From positions 254,762,187 to 254,826,186 of the forward strand of contig OX422214.1 of assembly GCA_949130495.1 (NCBI GenBank): DNA of 64,000 nucleotides, read 5' to 3'. The stretch is from Sambucus nigra (taxonomy: Eukaryota; Streptophyta; Magnoliopsida; Dipsacales; Adoxaceae). Shown one piece after another: positions 47,997 through 61,379 of this stretch. Below the pieces are notes generated by a model. The model had not been told where the DNA came from and made no database searches. It saw nothing but the letters and a program-made list of their open reading frames with translations. Each line of letters opens with the position of its first letter. Within the stretch, counting starts at the first letter, position 1. A program made the position numbers and the translations under genes.

Positions 47997-48946
47997 ATGC
48001 CACCGAAGAGAAGTCAGTCAAACATGGCAAATAAAGGGGCTGAGAGTGTGGAACCCCAAAAGCCCCAAAGGACTATGACTACAGTTGAAGTTGCCCGTAT
48101 TGTGGCACAAGCAGTAACTGCTGCCATTTTTGCGATGGCGCAGCAACCTGTAGTTCATGCAGCCCAAGCCCCACCAGGATTGTCCATATGGGAAAGAGTT
48201 AGTGAAGATTTTAGTAAGGGGCATCCTCCATAATTTTCAGGGGAAATTGATGTGATGGCTGTAAGTCAATGGAAGAATAGTATGCAAAGGCATCTTCGTA
48301 TGGTCGAGTGTAGTGAAGTGCAAAAACAATTTCTCTCCACCTTTAAGTTATCGAGAGCAGCTCTCCAGTGGTGGGAGTCTGTCACCACATCTGAACAAAG
48401 ATATACATTGCCCATAATAGATTTTTGGGAATTCTTTGATCGAAGGTATTTTCCTTTCGAGATTCAGAAGGAGATGAGGAGGAAACGGATGAATGTGTTT
48501 CAAGGTAATAGAACTGTGGCCGAGTATGAAGAGGAGTTTACTCGATTGGTGAATTTAGTACCTGATGAGGTAAACACGGAAGAGAAGCGTATATCGAAGT
48601 TCATGCGAGGGTTAGATTGGAGGATTCAGCAACAATTGTTAGAGAACCCAGCGTTAGTGACTTTCGCCGAGGTAGTAAATGCGGCACTGTTGGAGTGTCA
48701 TGATTATCGTCTTCGTTCGCAAGAGGGTAAGAATTTTAGAGACTCAGGTTCATCAAGTAGGTTTGGCTAAGAGAGTGCCAGTAATGCCAGAAGGTATAGG
48801 CATGATTTTCGAGGGCCACAACAACGTTTTGTTCCTCACGATGAGCAGAGAGGATTTATAAGTAGATGTTTCTTTTGTAAAGAATTAGGCCATAGAAAGA
48901 GATAATGTCCTAAAGAGGTAAAGGACCACATTTTGAAGAAGTTTTG
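47997..48946 (+). pseudogene. gag: gag of the LTR-C element, three stops, pol missing
   Basis: The ATG follows TTGTTCTTATTTCAG directly. The capsid pattern resembles that of the chromovirus at 39434 (VSQWKNSMQRHLRMVEC, ALQWWES, FDRRYFPF, VAEYEEEFTRLVNL). One frame is interrupted by TAA at 48231-48233, where relatives have Glu, by TAA at 48768-48770, and by a TAA one codon before the last Cys of the zinc knuckle (CFFCKELGHRKR, about 48870-48910). Nothing of pol follows, so the element is deleted just downstream of gag. Confidence 0.88.
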
Positions 48947-51900
48947 AATGTGAAATCCATACAGCAGATTCGGGGTCATTTTAGGCGAGGGGACTTTGAG
49001 TGGTAACCCAACGATGATGAGAAGAAAACGGGCTAGAGATATATGGTGTAAGTTATTTTACTTTGAGAATAGGATTATACTATATGAAGTTTTTGGAATT
49101 TCGTATGAGAGGGTAGTGCTATAACCCTATTATATATGGAATGACCCGGAAGGGAATTTTGAGCAAGTGAAGCGTAGTTATATTGATTCGAGTAAAGTTC
49201 GATTAAAGGGTGTATGGGAGCCCTAGTAGTTAAAAGTGGTTATAATTGGTTTTATAATAAAACTAAAATAAATCGTCGTGGGAAGTGGGAGGTTTGGGTA
49301 TGGAGTTAGTATCCGGGGGTAGTATTTAGGTTCCGGGAATTTTTGGACAAGTAGGGACTCGTAATTGAGTACATGAGTCATTTTACATTTGGGTATTTAC
49401 CCAATTTTGGGTTTATTAAGAAGGCAACCCTCATTTCTTCCCCAAAATCAGATCTAAGAGAGAGAAAGGGAAGAGAGAAGGAAGAGAAGAGAAAGAAGCG
49501 AAGAGAAGAAGGAAGAAAAGGGATTTTCGGACAAAACTTCACGGGATTCGACTCGGGGTCGTCGAATTTAATCCATGAGGCAAGTGTTTAACTTGCTTTA
49601 TGATTTAGTGTGTTTATTTATCATATTATAGTTGGTGTAAAACTATAAAGATTTTTGGGTTGAAATTTGCGTAAATCAAATGGGTTTTTTGGAAGATTAA
49701 ACGGATAAAACTCGGTTTATTCTCAATTTGAGAAACTTAAGAATTAATTGAAATTAATGGTTGGTTATGGGTTCTAGGATGATTAAAACCCTTTTTATGT
49801 GTGTATTTATGGTTGTTTGAGGTTGGATGATGATGAGAGAGGAGATAAAAAGCTTAGAGGTGCTTTAATGGAGGTTAGGATTTTTGGAGAAGAAGGTGAA
49901 TAGTGACCAGCGTCACTTCCGAACTGTTTCGTCTAGGAAGAGAGTCGATTCGGCTCTTGGTCAAAACATAAAAGTTGTAGATCTTTTCGATACGGTCACG
50001 TGGCCGCTGACTGTGTATTTTTGTGATTTTGTTTCAAATTGATATGATTTTTCTAAGAAAGCAGTTCCGAGGTTGAAATCATTATCTCAGAAATTAAACC
50101 GAAAATTGGAAAAATAAAGGCTAGAATTGTTTGGAGATAAATAATTGGGGTTCCTAAAAATAGTGTGGGGATTCTAAATATTTTTTTTGAGTAAGGCGTG
50201 TACCTTGGGTTAGTTGAAAGTAAAATCCAAGACTTACCCAAATAGGGATGTTCGATAGGAGTAATACTTAAAGAGGTATTTTGGTGGGCAATTTTATAAA
50301 AGTTATTATGCGCGTAGAAAAGGTAGTTATATACCGACCTTGATTAAGTAAAATCCTACGAGGTGACTAGGTTGAAACTTAGAATACATACTGCAATTGA
50401 GAAATTTCCCTAAGCGTCTACGGACGACGATTATTATAAGTGAGGAGATGCCTAAGGAATTAAGAGAAGTAGTGCATATTCTATTTAATTCTTATTAATT
50501 GGTACATTCGGGAATTAATTGTACAAATCTTTATGAAGTGATTAATGAGTGATTTGAATATTAAAGAAGAGAGTACGTATTGGGATAGTATTTTAAGTGT
50601 AAAAATGTTTATATTATTAAGAAAGGGAACACTTGAGGTTATTGGCTATTGCTATAGAGTTTGGAAATTATAGCCATAATATATTGAGAAGTAATTTAGA
50701 TTGTATAGAAGATGATGTTAAATTATATATAATATAATATGAATAAATATAACGATGTTATTGGTATTATCATCATGCGGTGAGAAAAGCTTGGAAATAA
50801 TTAATTGAGGATTGGTTATAATTGATAAATGCGTAGGATATTCGAGATATAAATATACTACGTATGGAATTTATTATATGGTCTATGCGTATGCGCTGAT
50901 ATTAATATGTATATGGTTTAAATAAATACCTATGGGGAATTATGTATAAGAAAGATAAATGCCTATCGTTATCATATTGTTGTGTAAATACCTCATTGAT
51001 GTTATATTTATATAGGTGGAATGTGTGCCTATATTATTGTTTGTTATGTGCATGACATACCTACCATACTTGCTATCACGGGAGGACGACTTTCGAAAGA
51101 GGATAATCTTATCTTGTGTCGCCTTCGGGGGGATTTAGATTTGATACCTCAAGAACATAGGATTGTGAAGGGCTTATTTGTGAGTCGATAAGTCTACTGA
51201 CTATGGGAGCGTAGGTATGTGCGTGACCCATGGATATGTGAACTATGTTCGCCTCCAATATGTGTGATTTGTATCGATACGGTTCCTGAGTGATTCGGGA
51301 CGCGTGATCCTTGTGTACGAGATGTACTTGGATTTGATAGCAGAGTATGTGTGCACCGCAGCTTAGCCTAGGGGTGATATATATGTATATATATATATAC
51401 TGAGAATTGCATATATATATATATACTTGAGATGTTTCACCGTTGCTTAGTAGATAAAAAAATGACTAAGCCACCTATATTATAGCTCGGTGGCTTGATT
51501 AATATACTTGTCGTATATAGTATACTGTTTATATATAAGATGAGATGTCATATAATGTAACCTTATATAAAAGGGAAAAGAATGAATAAAGTAATATACT
51601 CCTTCCGGTAAATTTATATCCGGACTTATATGATTATGAATCATTGGTTCTAATGAGAACTAAATATAAATACGGGTCAGTATAAGATGTTGTATGTACT
51701 GAGGGCCTAATGGATCCCGGCGATCGACATTATCACCGAGTAGTGAATCAGGGGGTTCCTTGTTTGGATTTCTCTTCGCGAGACACCCCACGCACGAACG
51801 TAACATAATGTTGGGAATGGGGAGAAGTTTATTCCTTAATACTCGGATAAATAAGGATTATTAGAATATGGAAAATACATTAGTTAGGCAGGGTAGCTTA

Positions 51901-52973
51901 ACTAGGTTGTTTAAAAGATATGCGATAGTTGTGCACTATTAGAAGAGGGGTGAGGTGTATCTCATGAGAGTACGATACCAGTTTAAATATGAGAAATATC
52001 ATATCTTAAAAATATGGATTTTAGGCACTTGCTAAAATGTTTTCAAAACTCGGGCTCTGACCCATTTCTCTCTTTTTCCCCTATCTTGCTATATCTATAT
52101 ATATTGGTGTCCAGACACAGGGACGCCTGCATGATGTTTCCTTTGAGTCAGACATTTTCTGCAGCAGCTGTGGATACAAAAGGGATTATTATATACGCTT
52201 TTATCATTGGGATCTAGATAAAAGGTATTGTCGGCATATTCGGGCTGATGGCCCAACTGTACTCATTTATTCTTCTACCGCCTTTTTGTGCGGCATTCGA
52301 TTTGGTTGTATTATTTTGTACTGAGTATTTGGTTACTTCATTTAATTTCAGTTATTGCATATGTGGGTACCCGGATTTGTCATTACCGGCCCGGACGAGT
52401 AGCCTAATTAAAACGGCCCAAAGTCCAAGCCCGACGCACCTTAATTTAATTCATTTATGACTTAGTTCTTTCCCGAAATCTCGAACAGAGATATTCCAGG
52501 AGAGAAAGATGGACGTCGGGGAGTCCAACACCCCCACTCCCCGAAGATATATATGTATAAAATAAACCCTAGGCCTGGGGCAATAGGCACGCACTGTATT
52601 CTCTGTAATCACTCCCCTGAGTATATAGAAATAATACCGACTACACCACCGTGGACGTAGACATTCTTGCTGAACCACGGACATCTCCTGTTGTGTGATT
52701 GGCATTTACGTTATTGATTTTGTTTGGTGATTGCGCTTCTCTTATCTATTTGTGTTGAGAATAATTGTCACCACAGCATACAACTATTGTAATTGTTTTA
52801 TTTGAATGGTTTGGTTAAAAAGGTTAGTTAATTTAAAATTTGACGCCAGCCTAATAGGATATTAGTAATTAAATTGGTTTTCGATAGTGATGCTAAGAAT
52901 GAACCATATGAGACTCCTGTTTTAATTCGATGTAGGAGTGATCGCCCGGTATTTTATTAGGAGGGTTGTGACA
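48947..52973 (+). repeat. Internal remnant and 5'-truncated long LTR related to LTR-A
   Basis: No TG-type LTR start is visible between the gag remnant and about 49340, where LTR landmarks begin (CTCGTAATTGAGTACATGAG). A purine-rich leader (49450-49520) and GAG|GCAAGTG (about 49575) follow. From 49883 to 52973 it matches the later part of LTR-A and ends TTGTGACA. It provides the empty site for the 2942-bp solo LTR (about 51340) and is itself split by a 414-bp solo LTR. Its GGTTCC module is at about 51730-51838. Its first part resembles other families, so it looks recombinant. Confidence 0.65.
52362..52775 (+). mobile_element. 414-bp solo LTR with target duplication GCATA
   Basis: The insert starts TGTGGGTACCC and ends GTCACCACA, so its tips are short inverted repeats (TGTGG/CCACA). 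GCATA flanks it at 52357-52361 and 52776-52780, and the LTR-A copy (about 29990-30000) has the uninterrupted site. It contains a TATAAAATAAA box at about 52556. The size and promoter suggest a Ty1/copia or TRIM-type LTR; the family is not identified. It lies on a different time layer from the gypsy-type elements around it. Confidence 0.88.
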
Positions 52974-54456
52974 ATATAATGATTAATATTTATGTAATAT
53001 ACTTACTAAGTAAATAGTAAAGAATTATTTAACGTCACAGTGAGTAGTAGTGACGCGACAATATTATATCTCAATCGAAAGTCGAGTGTAGACTATATGA
53101 GGTCGAGATAGGAGATTTATGTAGAGTGACTCGGATGGTGATTTTGAGGTTACTATTGGTTTCTGGTGGGTCGAGATAGTCAAATAGTGTTCCTGAGGGT
53201 AATAATTGGGTCACGATGCCGTTTTAGACATAATTGGGCCCATGCGGGGGTATTCGAGTCATTTGGGCCTAGCCAATTAGCCTAATTTTGGGATTAAAGG
53301 TATTAACCTAAATCTAAGAGTTAGAGGTATCCATAAAAATTCTAAACCCTAGAAATTGAGGGAAGAGAAACGGAAGAGAAGATCGGAGCTTTAGGAGCCC
53401 AATTCAAGGAGAAATTGGGTGTGCTATTGTCAAATCCGTCTTCTACAACGCGTAATCAGACCATATGAACTTAGAGAGGCAAGTGATTAACTTACTTCTG
53501 TTTTAAATTGGAAAAACTAATGTTCATATCATAGTAAGTGTACAACAAACCCATTTTTGGGAAGGGTTTCACATGAAAAGGGGGGGGGGGGGGGGGGTGA
53601 GAAATTATCCCATAACTTGTAGAGTAAATGCTTATTTAATATTTTTGAATGAATCATAATTTCTATAATTTGAACCTTGTTAGAGATTCATAGATTGATC
53701 ATGATTAATTGGGACTTTGAATCAAATCTAGGGTTACTTGAGGTGTTTATCATGTAAACACATTTTGATGGATTAATTAGGTGATTGTAGTTAATCTTTA
53801 ATATTAGAATGATTATTTGATGTTAGAATCATCTATGAATATTTCTCTTATGTTCTATATGATTGGGTGAATGTATAATATCATGTAGAAGGTGTATGGG
53901 TTGGATTTGAAAAAGAAATATCTCGATTTATGCACAATCTTCATCTGGGTTTCTGTATTGTTTCCATCAATATCGTTAGAATCTCGTTGGAACGATGTGT
54001 CTTTCTCGTTCGAACTATGCTGGTATGCCATTCTAATGACCCTAAGTTTTGGTCACGGAGATAGATCTTTTCATTACGAACGCGAGACCGCCAGTTTTGT
54101 ATTTTTTTGATTTTTTTTAAAATTAGTTTTGAATTTTCCATGAAAGGGTGTCTGAGATCGAAATCCTTAGTCAGAAATCAAATCTGGGTATGGATTCAAG
54201 GTATTAGTTTACATAAGGATTATGGGTGAATGTATATAAGCCTTGAAAGGTGAGAAAAGGAGGAACCTAAATAAGGAATTGAGTAAAATAAATTCGTAAG
54301 TATTTAAATACGGTCCAATTGGGTGAGTCCGGATATTTTAGCATTTGAAACTACATTAATTATTTAATGGAAGTGAAATTAAATAAATTACGATTCGGAA
54401 AAATAAACTCAGGAATTATGAGCTAGTGCTACGGGTGTTAGGCTTAGGTTAACCAG

Positions 54457-54549
<93 letters not shown>

Positions 54550-55898
54550 GTGTGTGTGTGTGTGTGTGTTATTTAAAATTATCGATGTGTGTGATATTTT
54601 TGTGAAAACATACCCCACTAGTGCTATTATCGGAGGTTGCATGATGCGGGTGAATCCCCTGGGTAGTAAATGCATGGAGAGTATAGTCCCCAGGTCATAT
54701 TGTCTGATTATTTTGTTGTGTGTTTTATTTTTCAAGGTGAGACGTTTTGAGTATGATTCGGTCTCTCTCTCGGAGAAATATGACCGCCTCCACAATGTTT
54801 GCCATTTTTTACCTATTTCGGTGTGAGTTAACCGACTTATAGTAACCGGGTTATTGTACGTATACCTGGGATATGCTAGCTTTTTAAAGACAACCATCCA
54901 CTGAGTTATTACTCGGAATGATAGTTATTATATGCGATATGTGTGTGATTGTTGTAGTATTTTTACACGTATATAATAGAGTCGATAATTATACACGGGT
55001 TAAAAATATAAAGTGTGAATGCATTATTTATATGACTAGTGTTAATGTTATCTAACCAATTAAAGTGAAAATGATCAACGAAGTTATAAAGGATAAAATA
55101 ACTTAGGAACCAAAGGGAGGAAGTACTCGGGATAGAGTAGGGTGATAGAAAGATTTGTAACAGGACTAGTTAGGTAGGGTAGTATAACTAGTTGGGTTAG
55201 AAGGTAAGTGTTAGGTGTGCACAATAGTTGAGGGTAAGTAATATCTCAAGAGAGTGAGACATCCGCTTAAATATAAAAAGTGTTAATGCATTTTAACTTT
55301 TACATATTAATTACTTGCTAAATATTTTTCAAATGGATTTGGGCTCTGACCCGTGTCAAAAATATTTTTTAAAATATTTTAGTTGTCCAGTCACTGGGAT
55401 GTCAGGCTTGATGACTCATTATAGGGATGCGTAGCTACAACATTTGTTTAGGCTTGCAGGACTTTTAGAAGACGTTTCAGTTGTTCATTCCTAAATTAGG
55501 ATGTTGATTCAGTAGTTCATTTGGGCATGTTTCCCTTTTCAGTCGATATAGATTTACTTTTATTTGCCAGACGATGTGTTTGGATTTCTTTTTATTTCTG
55601 TAGACTTATGGATTGGATTCTGTTTGGGAATCGATGGTTTATTAGGTCTCCATTATTTATCTATTTATCGCATGACGATTTAGACTCTTATAATTGTTGT
55701 GGATGTGTTATTATATTCCTATTTTTTCGCATGTGGTTATGTTAATGAAATATAAAATTGACACTAACTTAATTTAACATTGGTGGTTAGTAATTTAAGA
55801 ATGATTTTCGACAGTGATGCTAAGAATGAACCAAATGACATTCCTATTTATTTTTATAAAGGACCGATCACCCTGATTAAAGCAGGCGGGATGTCACA
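52974..55898 (+). repeat. LTR-D, 5'-truncated long LTR
   Basis: The start is lost at the junction with the preceding LTR; the end is GGGATGTCACA. It has a GGTCGAGATAGTC block (about 53170), GAGAG|GCAAGTG (about 53473), an 18-G run (53580-53597), a degenerate TCGTTCGAAC palindrome pair (about 53980-54015), a long (TA)n(TG)n tract (54459-54568) and the hairpin TGGGCTCTGACCCG (about 55336). No primer site follows. Its last 222 bp also occur at 6503-6724. Confidence 0.75.
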
Positions 55899-57342
55899 AT
55901 GTTGTATTTTATAGATTTACCATACCATTATCGATTTATTTTCTTCAATGAAAATGAAAGGGATAAACTATTAAGAACAGAAGTATAAATTTAATCACAA
56001 AAGCTTCAAAAGTATGTTTCTATTATGGAGAACATAACTAGATCATATGTGGTACCTTTTATGTCTCATAATCATTTGCTTCATTTTAAAAAGGAGGAGA
56101 CATAAATCATTAGTAACAATGTAACAAATCAACAAAATGAACCCCAATATTAAATATGTTGCAATGAGGAAATTATTAGAAATGACAAATACATACCAAA
56201 GTCATTTAGTTGCCTTGACAAACAAATAATGTCCTAGGATTTTGGGTGCTTGATCTTCCATTGTAAGTGTCACAAAGGGTAAATATATATTTTGGGTTTT
56301 TGGTGCTTGATCTTCCATAGTAAGGGTTTTGTAGACTGAGATAGAGAGAGAGAAGATGAAAAGAAGATGATTTATAATAGTAAAAGAGGGATTATATGAA
56401 AGTGGATGAGGCATGAGGGAGAGAACGAGAGAATTAATTATTAAAGAGGATGTCTGTGTGTGGATGTGGGAGAGGAAGATGGAATGAAATACTTGAGGGT
56501 ATAAGAGAAATTTTCAAATGTGTGAGGGTATTTTAGATAATTAATTATACTAAATGTCCTAGGATCATTTTATGCAGTAGATATGAAAGATCTAAAAAAA
56601 TTAGAATGGAAAAAGAAACATGAAGGATCACTTTAAAAAATTGTGTAATTATTCGGTCATTTGATTTTTAACATTCGCTGATGTGTCTTGTTTATAATTA
56701 TATACCCAATCTTTTTGTTTATTCAGGTTTAGCACCCAATTTTATGGAAACTGTTTGATTAATTTAGTTGACCGTTAGCCCTAACCATTTTTGGGTATAA
56801 TCCAAAATTACCCTTCTATTTAATAAATAAAAAATTTATCCCATGCACTAAACTATTTTTTAAGGATAACACATCTACCATCTCATTTAAAACATCACAA
56901 TCATTTTCCATTTCTGTCAAAATTTACGCACTTCGTACTCTCACTATTCATACCACCAAAAATAAAATAATAGGCGAGACAAATCTGTATATATATATAA
57001 TTTTAGCTTAAATCCTTACGGTTTTGTCACGTGTTAATGACATTAAATTCACCCGTATATGTGTATAAAATGGTAGTTGTATTCTGACTCACCGTCTTAC
57101 TCCAACTCTCCAACCTCTGCCCAAAGACTATCTATTTTCCTTCCAAATTCCAGACTATATACATACCTTCATTTCCCTTTTATCCCTTATCTCCAAATTT
57201 CACTTTCTTTCCCTTTGTTGGTATTTCTCTCCCTTGACTACTGTGAAGGCGGAGAAGAAGCTATTACACAAGATGGTACTGACCAAACACTGTTGTGGAG
57301 AAAACGATTTGGTCCATAAATAGCCCAACTCCTTCCAAGTGG
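55677..57342 (+). repeat. Right copy of the 1.7-kb direct duplication
   Basis: This copy matches 6503-8193 but lacks the LARD insertion at its left side and the CACTA insertion at its right side. It therefore preserves both empty sites: CGATTTAGACTC at about 55676 and AAGTGGGTAGAATA at 57338. The flank after the LTR end at 55898 does not carry a primer site, so it is host or older repeat DNA rather than element interior. Confidence 0.85.
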
Positions 57343-57847
57343 GTAGAATATATGAGATTATATTTAACTAAGATTTATAAAACTGTTTCTTAGATTTTTT
57401 TTTCATTTTAATATTGGGTTTGATATTCGGTGACCATGAAGTTGATATATATGCATTTTTATTTCAATTTTAAATATGTTGAATTTTGTCATTTAATTTA
57501 CTTTTGTTTTAGAATTGATGCAACTGAGTTTTTTATGATACGAATTTGAGATATGATAGACATAAGCACATAAATTATTTGGTTAAATGTCCTAGTGAAT
57601 ATAGAAGTCCAATACATTGGTGATCATCAGCTATTTGAATTTAGGTTTATTTTATATTTAATTATCATACATGAATGAAAAACATTATTGGAATTATGCA
57701 CACGCTCGCACGTCATGCGGCCCTACATGCCAGTATATTTTATATTTTAATAAATGGTGTAAATGAATTATACAAAAACAAGGCCCCTGTAATGTATCCT
57801 ATGTTTTATCCGCCAATTGAAATATCCAAACTTTATATAATATAAAA
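57343..57847 (+). other. AT-rich stretch between the duplication and the Helitron end
   Basis: No gene or recognisable element is seen. The first bases are the continuation of the CACTA empty site. The last base, A at 57847, is the expected host nucleotide next to a Helitron terminus. Confidence 0.55.
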
Positions 57848-58307
57848 CTAGCATGCAGGCCACGCGATGCGTGGCCGAATTTATCTAAACCGTATTATTT
57901 TAAATAAGAAGGAAATGTTGAAGGGTGAAGGGAACAAAATAACAGAGTAAAGAAAAAGATGATTAAAATCAAGAATCTATAATAATGGGAAAATTTACAA
58001 TATCAGCAATGCAATGTAAGCCTACATATATTATGTCAGTTTTCGTGGAATCATAACATATAAATATAACTAAAAAAATACAAAGTTCAAGCAATGCAAA
58101 AGTTTGACGGTTTGTTACTCCTTTTGAGATACAAAATCAATAATCCAGAATTCTAGAATTCAGGGCTGAGAGCTTCAAATGAGCATTAGTTGCACAAAAA
58201 ATTACAAAAAAATTACGATCCAATGGAATAATAACAAACAAATAAATCTATCGTCGTGTTTCACATATATATAACTATCATTTGTGATTATTACCCACAG
58301 ACGTGTA
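57848..58307 (-). mobile_element. Helitron 3' terminus and adjoining sequence
   Basis: On the minus strand an 8-bp stem with a 3-base loop (GGCCACGC-ATC-GCGTGGCC, 57876-57858) is followed six bases later by CTAG and then T. This is the Helitron 3' signature: a hairpin just inside a CTRR end, inserted between A and T. The sequence from 57877 to 58307 should be the element body, cut by the LARD insertion at 58308. The 5' TC end and any Rep/helicase are not in the window, so it may be a small non-autonomous element. Confidence 0.6.
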
Positions 58308-59281
58308 TGTAACACCCCGCTTAAAATAATAACGGGTGGCCAGCCCTATACTACATTAAATTAGGAATTTCAGATGGTCCAGTCTCAACATCAACTGCCG
58401 GTACTATATAATATAGGACTAACTACCCGATATCATATAAGCGAGATGTTAAATAATTTAAAACATGCAACAACTAACAAACCATCACCATAAAACTACT
58501 AATAAATAAGAGAAAGATGCAAGAAAGAACTAGGATAAACGAAATGCTATAATAAAATGATATAATTAACTACAACAGAATGTGATACAAAAAGTAGACC
58601 CGAATAAGCTGTCGGGTCATAGCGAATACAATAACTGGAATGGAATAAGTATAAACATTTATATAAATATCCCTTGGGTACAAACCTGATATACAACATG
58701 AATCCTACCTAGAATTTTAAAAGTAGGAGGCGACTACCAGATACATCCCGCAACAGTCCGCACCTGTCACGGCTCCCAAGACTCTGGATAGAAAGTCATC
58801 CGGCATCCATGCGGTAGGACACCTGTAGTATATATATATATATATACAAGCAGGAGAGAAAAGTAAACGGGTCAGAGCCCGAGTTGTGAATATATTTAGC
58901 AAGTGTGTTAATCGTGCATAATAAATATCGGTGCACATATTTCACAATTAAAAGTGGAATCGCACTCTCGTGGAACCCCAACCCACCTCTCATCTAAAGG
59001 CGCGCTCCTATTCGCGTCCCCAATTTTAGTTAGATTACCCCCATTTATTCGGACAACCTAACTTATCATAGGCCTAGCCTATACCCCCGAGATCTACCTT
59101 CCTAACTTAACCCAAAATCCACCCCTTTTCTAAACACAGTTAAGTATTTATTTTCAATCATATGTGCCTTATTAGGCTTAGTGGATTCCAGTTTATACTT
59201 TAACCATATATAATTTAATAAGTTACCCACTATTTGGGTTGAAATATATGATTTAATTTCTAATTAATAAGAAGGCAAAAT

Positions 59282-59550
59282 TATTATTGACACAACTTCC
59301 CTCCAATTTCAACGCTGCGCTGCGTTTCATGCGTGGGGTGTCTCACAAAGCGAAATCCAAAAAAGGAACCACCCCGTTACACTACTCCATGTCAACGTCG
59401 ATCCTGGAGATCCATTATGCCACACATAAATATCGACAGAACTTCTCTCTACTCTCAACAATGTACTACATTTCGTGCGTGGGGTGTCTCGCAAAGCGAA
59501 ATCCAAACAAGGAACCGCCCCGTTACACTACTCCTTGACAATGTCGATCC
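59282..59550 (-). repeat. Two tandem copies of the GGTTCC/GCGAGAC module
   Basis: The copies lie at about 59282-59395 and 59450-59550. Each includes GCGTGGGGTGTCTC on the plus strand, the complement of GAGACACCCCACGC. Copy I has only one at the matching place, so the number of modules changes between members of a single family. Confidence 0.8.
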
Positions 59551-59579
59551 TAGAGATCCATAATGACATACATACCATA

Positions 59580-59617
<38 letters not shown>

Positions 59618-61379
59618 TTACTACTACAATATGAAAAACATCTACAATCTCCAATAATATCCTTGGGATGATGTAACCGAAATATTCCTTAAACGCGATA
59701 CATCAATCCCCCAATCATCTAGTACATCATAAGCATCCAAGATGTACTCCATAAAAGTCCATATCCTTTCATCTATAGGATATATATATATATAAATATA
59801 TATATATATAGGTATTTATTTCTCACCGTATATATATACCATCATCAATCCCATAGCCAAGTGCACATACTACATATGATGTACAAGGCCATGCACATAA
59901 TATACCCGGCTATATATATCGCCGATAAACTGCATCAATGCTATCATCTTCCCAGTGCCCGGCTCACGTAGCAATACTGGGGCCACCATGGTGGGACTAA
60001 ACGACACCCATCCCGTGGTAAACACACGCACACGACGTCCCAGGAAGCGGTCATAGCTCCTAACCGGCAATGAGACGAAACATACCCACCACGTCTCATC
60101 CCAAAAATACATATATATATATATATCATATAATAACACACGGGACGACTATGACCTGGGGTATATCCACACCCTGCTTTTCTAGCCAGGATGCTCACCC
60201 TCTACGCGCGCAACTTCCCAATGATAGCATGAGCGGGGTATGCTTAACCAAATAAGTATACATATCATTCACATGCATAATATATATACATCCATATGAT
60301 CCAATCATATGATCAAATATTAAACCATCATATAAGGTTTAAGTATCCATACCACATATGTCCATAACATAAATATATCCATATAGTCATATCTATATAG
60401 ATATATAGATATACATATATTCACATATCCACATATCTATATATACAAACTATATCTCGTTCATATGTATAGTAAATATCATCTCGGCTTTAAGTATACA
60501 TATAATCCTCAATATACAAGCCGTCACCACAATTTCCTTTAATTTACCTTGATATGTGAATACAATCCCTCACTTGAAACATATTCAATCATTTTTCCTA
60601 TGATGAATAGTCTCCCAAAATCATATGTATTTATATATACATATATATTCAACCTTAGGGTTATCACCCAAAATTTTGTGTAGGAACCCATCACTACACA
60701 TACCATCTATATCCGAGAGCACATTAAAGAACCTAGTTATAATTTTGACTATCGGTATACAGCTAACTACTAGTCTATAAGCCTAGAGCTCAATCTTAAC
60801 TTCATCAAATAATCCCATATGTTAGGGTAAATCCTCTATGTGAATCACACATTAATAAACAACATCTACCCCTACTAGATTTACACACTCTACTCTAGTT
60901 GGTAATATGATCTCATCGCTCTCGAATTTGACTACGGTTCAATAACTTTTATGAATCCCCTAGTCTACGACCTCTCGGATTTATTCCTTAAATTTGTTAT
61001 CATTAAGGATATGCGATCATTCTCTTTCATTGGGCCCCAAATTGTAATGTCAACAATATCCTATCTTCATAAGGATTCGACATAAATGTTGGCCTAGGAT
61101 TTCACAACATACCCTCGCAACTCTCTCTATGAGTTCTTAACCTCCCATCATATCTATATTCACTTAAATTCCATATTCATTTCATTACTAAAAGAGGCAT
61201 CCCATCCTCCTAAATCAATTTAACATAGGCCCGCAAGTCCCCATTCGACCTAGTGCCCTATTCCCTTAATCTAATATCATAACTTTCCTAAATAATCCCA
61301 TTAAGAAAGCCCCTGGAATTAAAATTCCAAAAGAAAAGGGAATGAAAGAAGTCCAAGTCTTGGGCTAAAAACAGGGGAC

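Noticed and set aside
22775..52973. A single intact outer element bounded by LTR-A and the LTR ending at 52973
   Set aside because: The flanking bases (GATTT before, ATATA after) do not match, the LTR 5' halves differ, and another 5' LTR with gag lies between them. The nest is a mosaic rather than one clean insertion.
54409..54897. 162-codon minus-strand frame with a long Tyr-Ile run
   Set aside because: It spans a (TA)n microsatellite in LTR-D and the flanking residues resemble no known protein.
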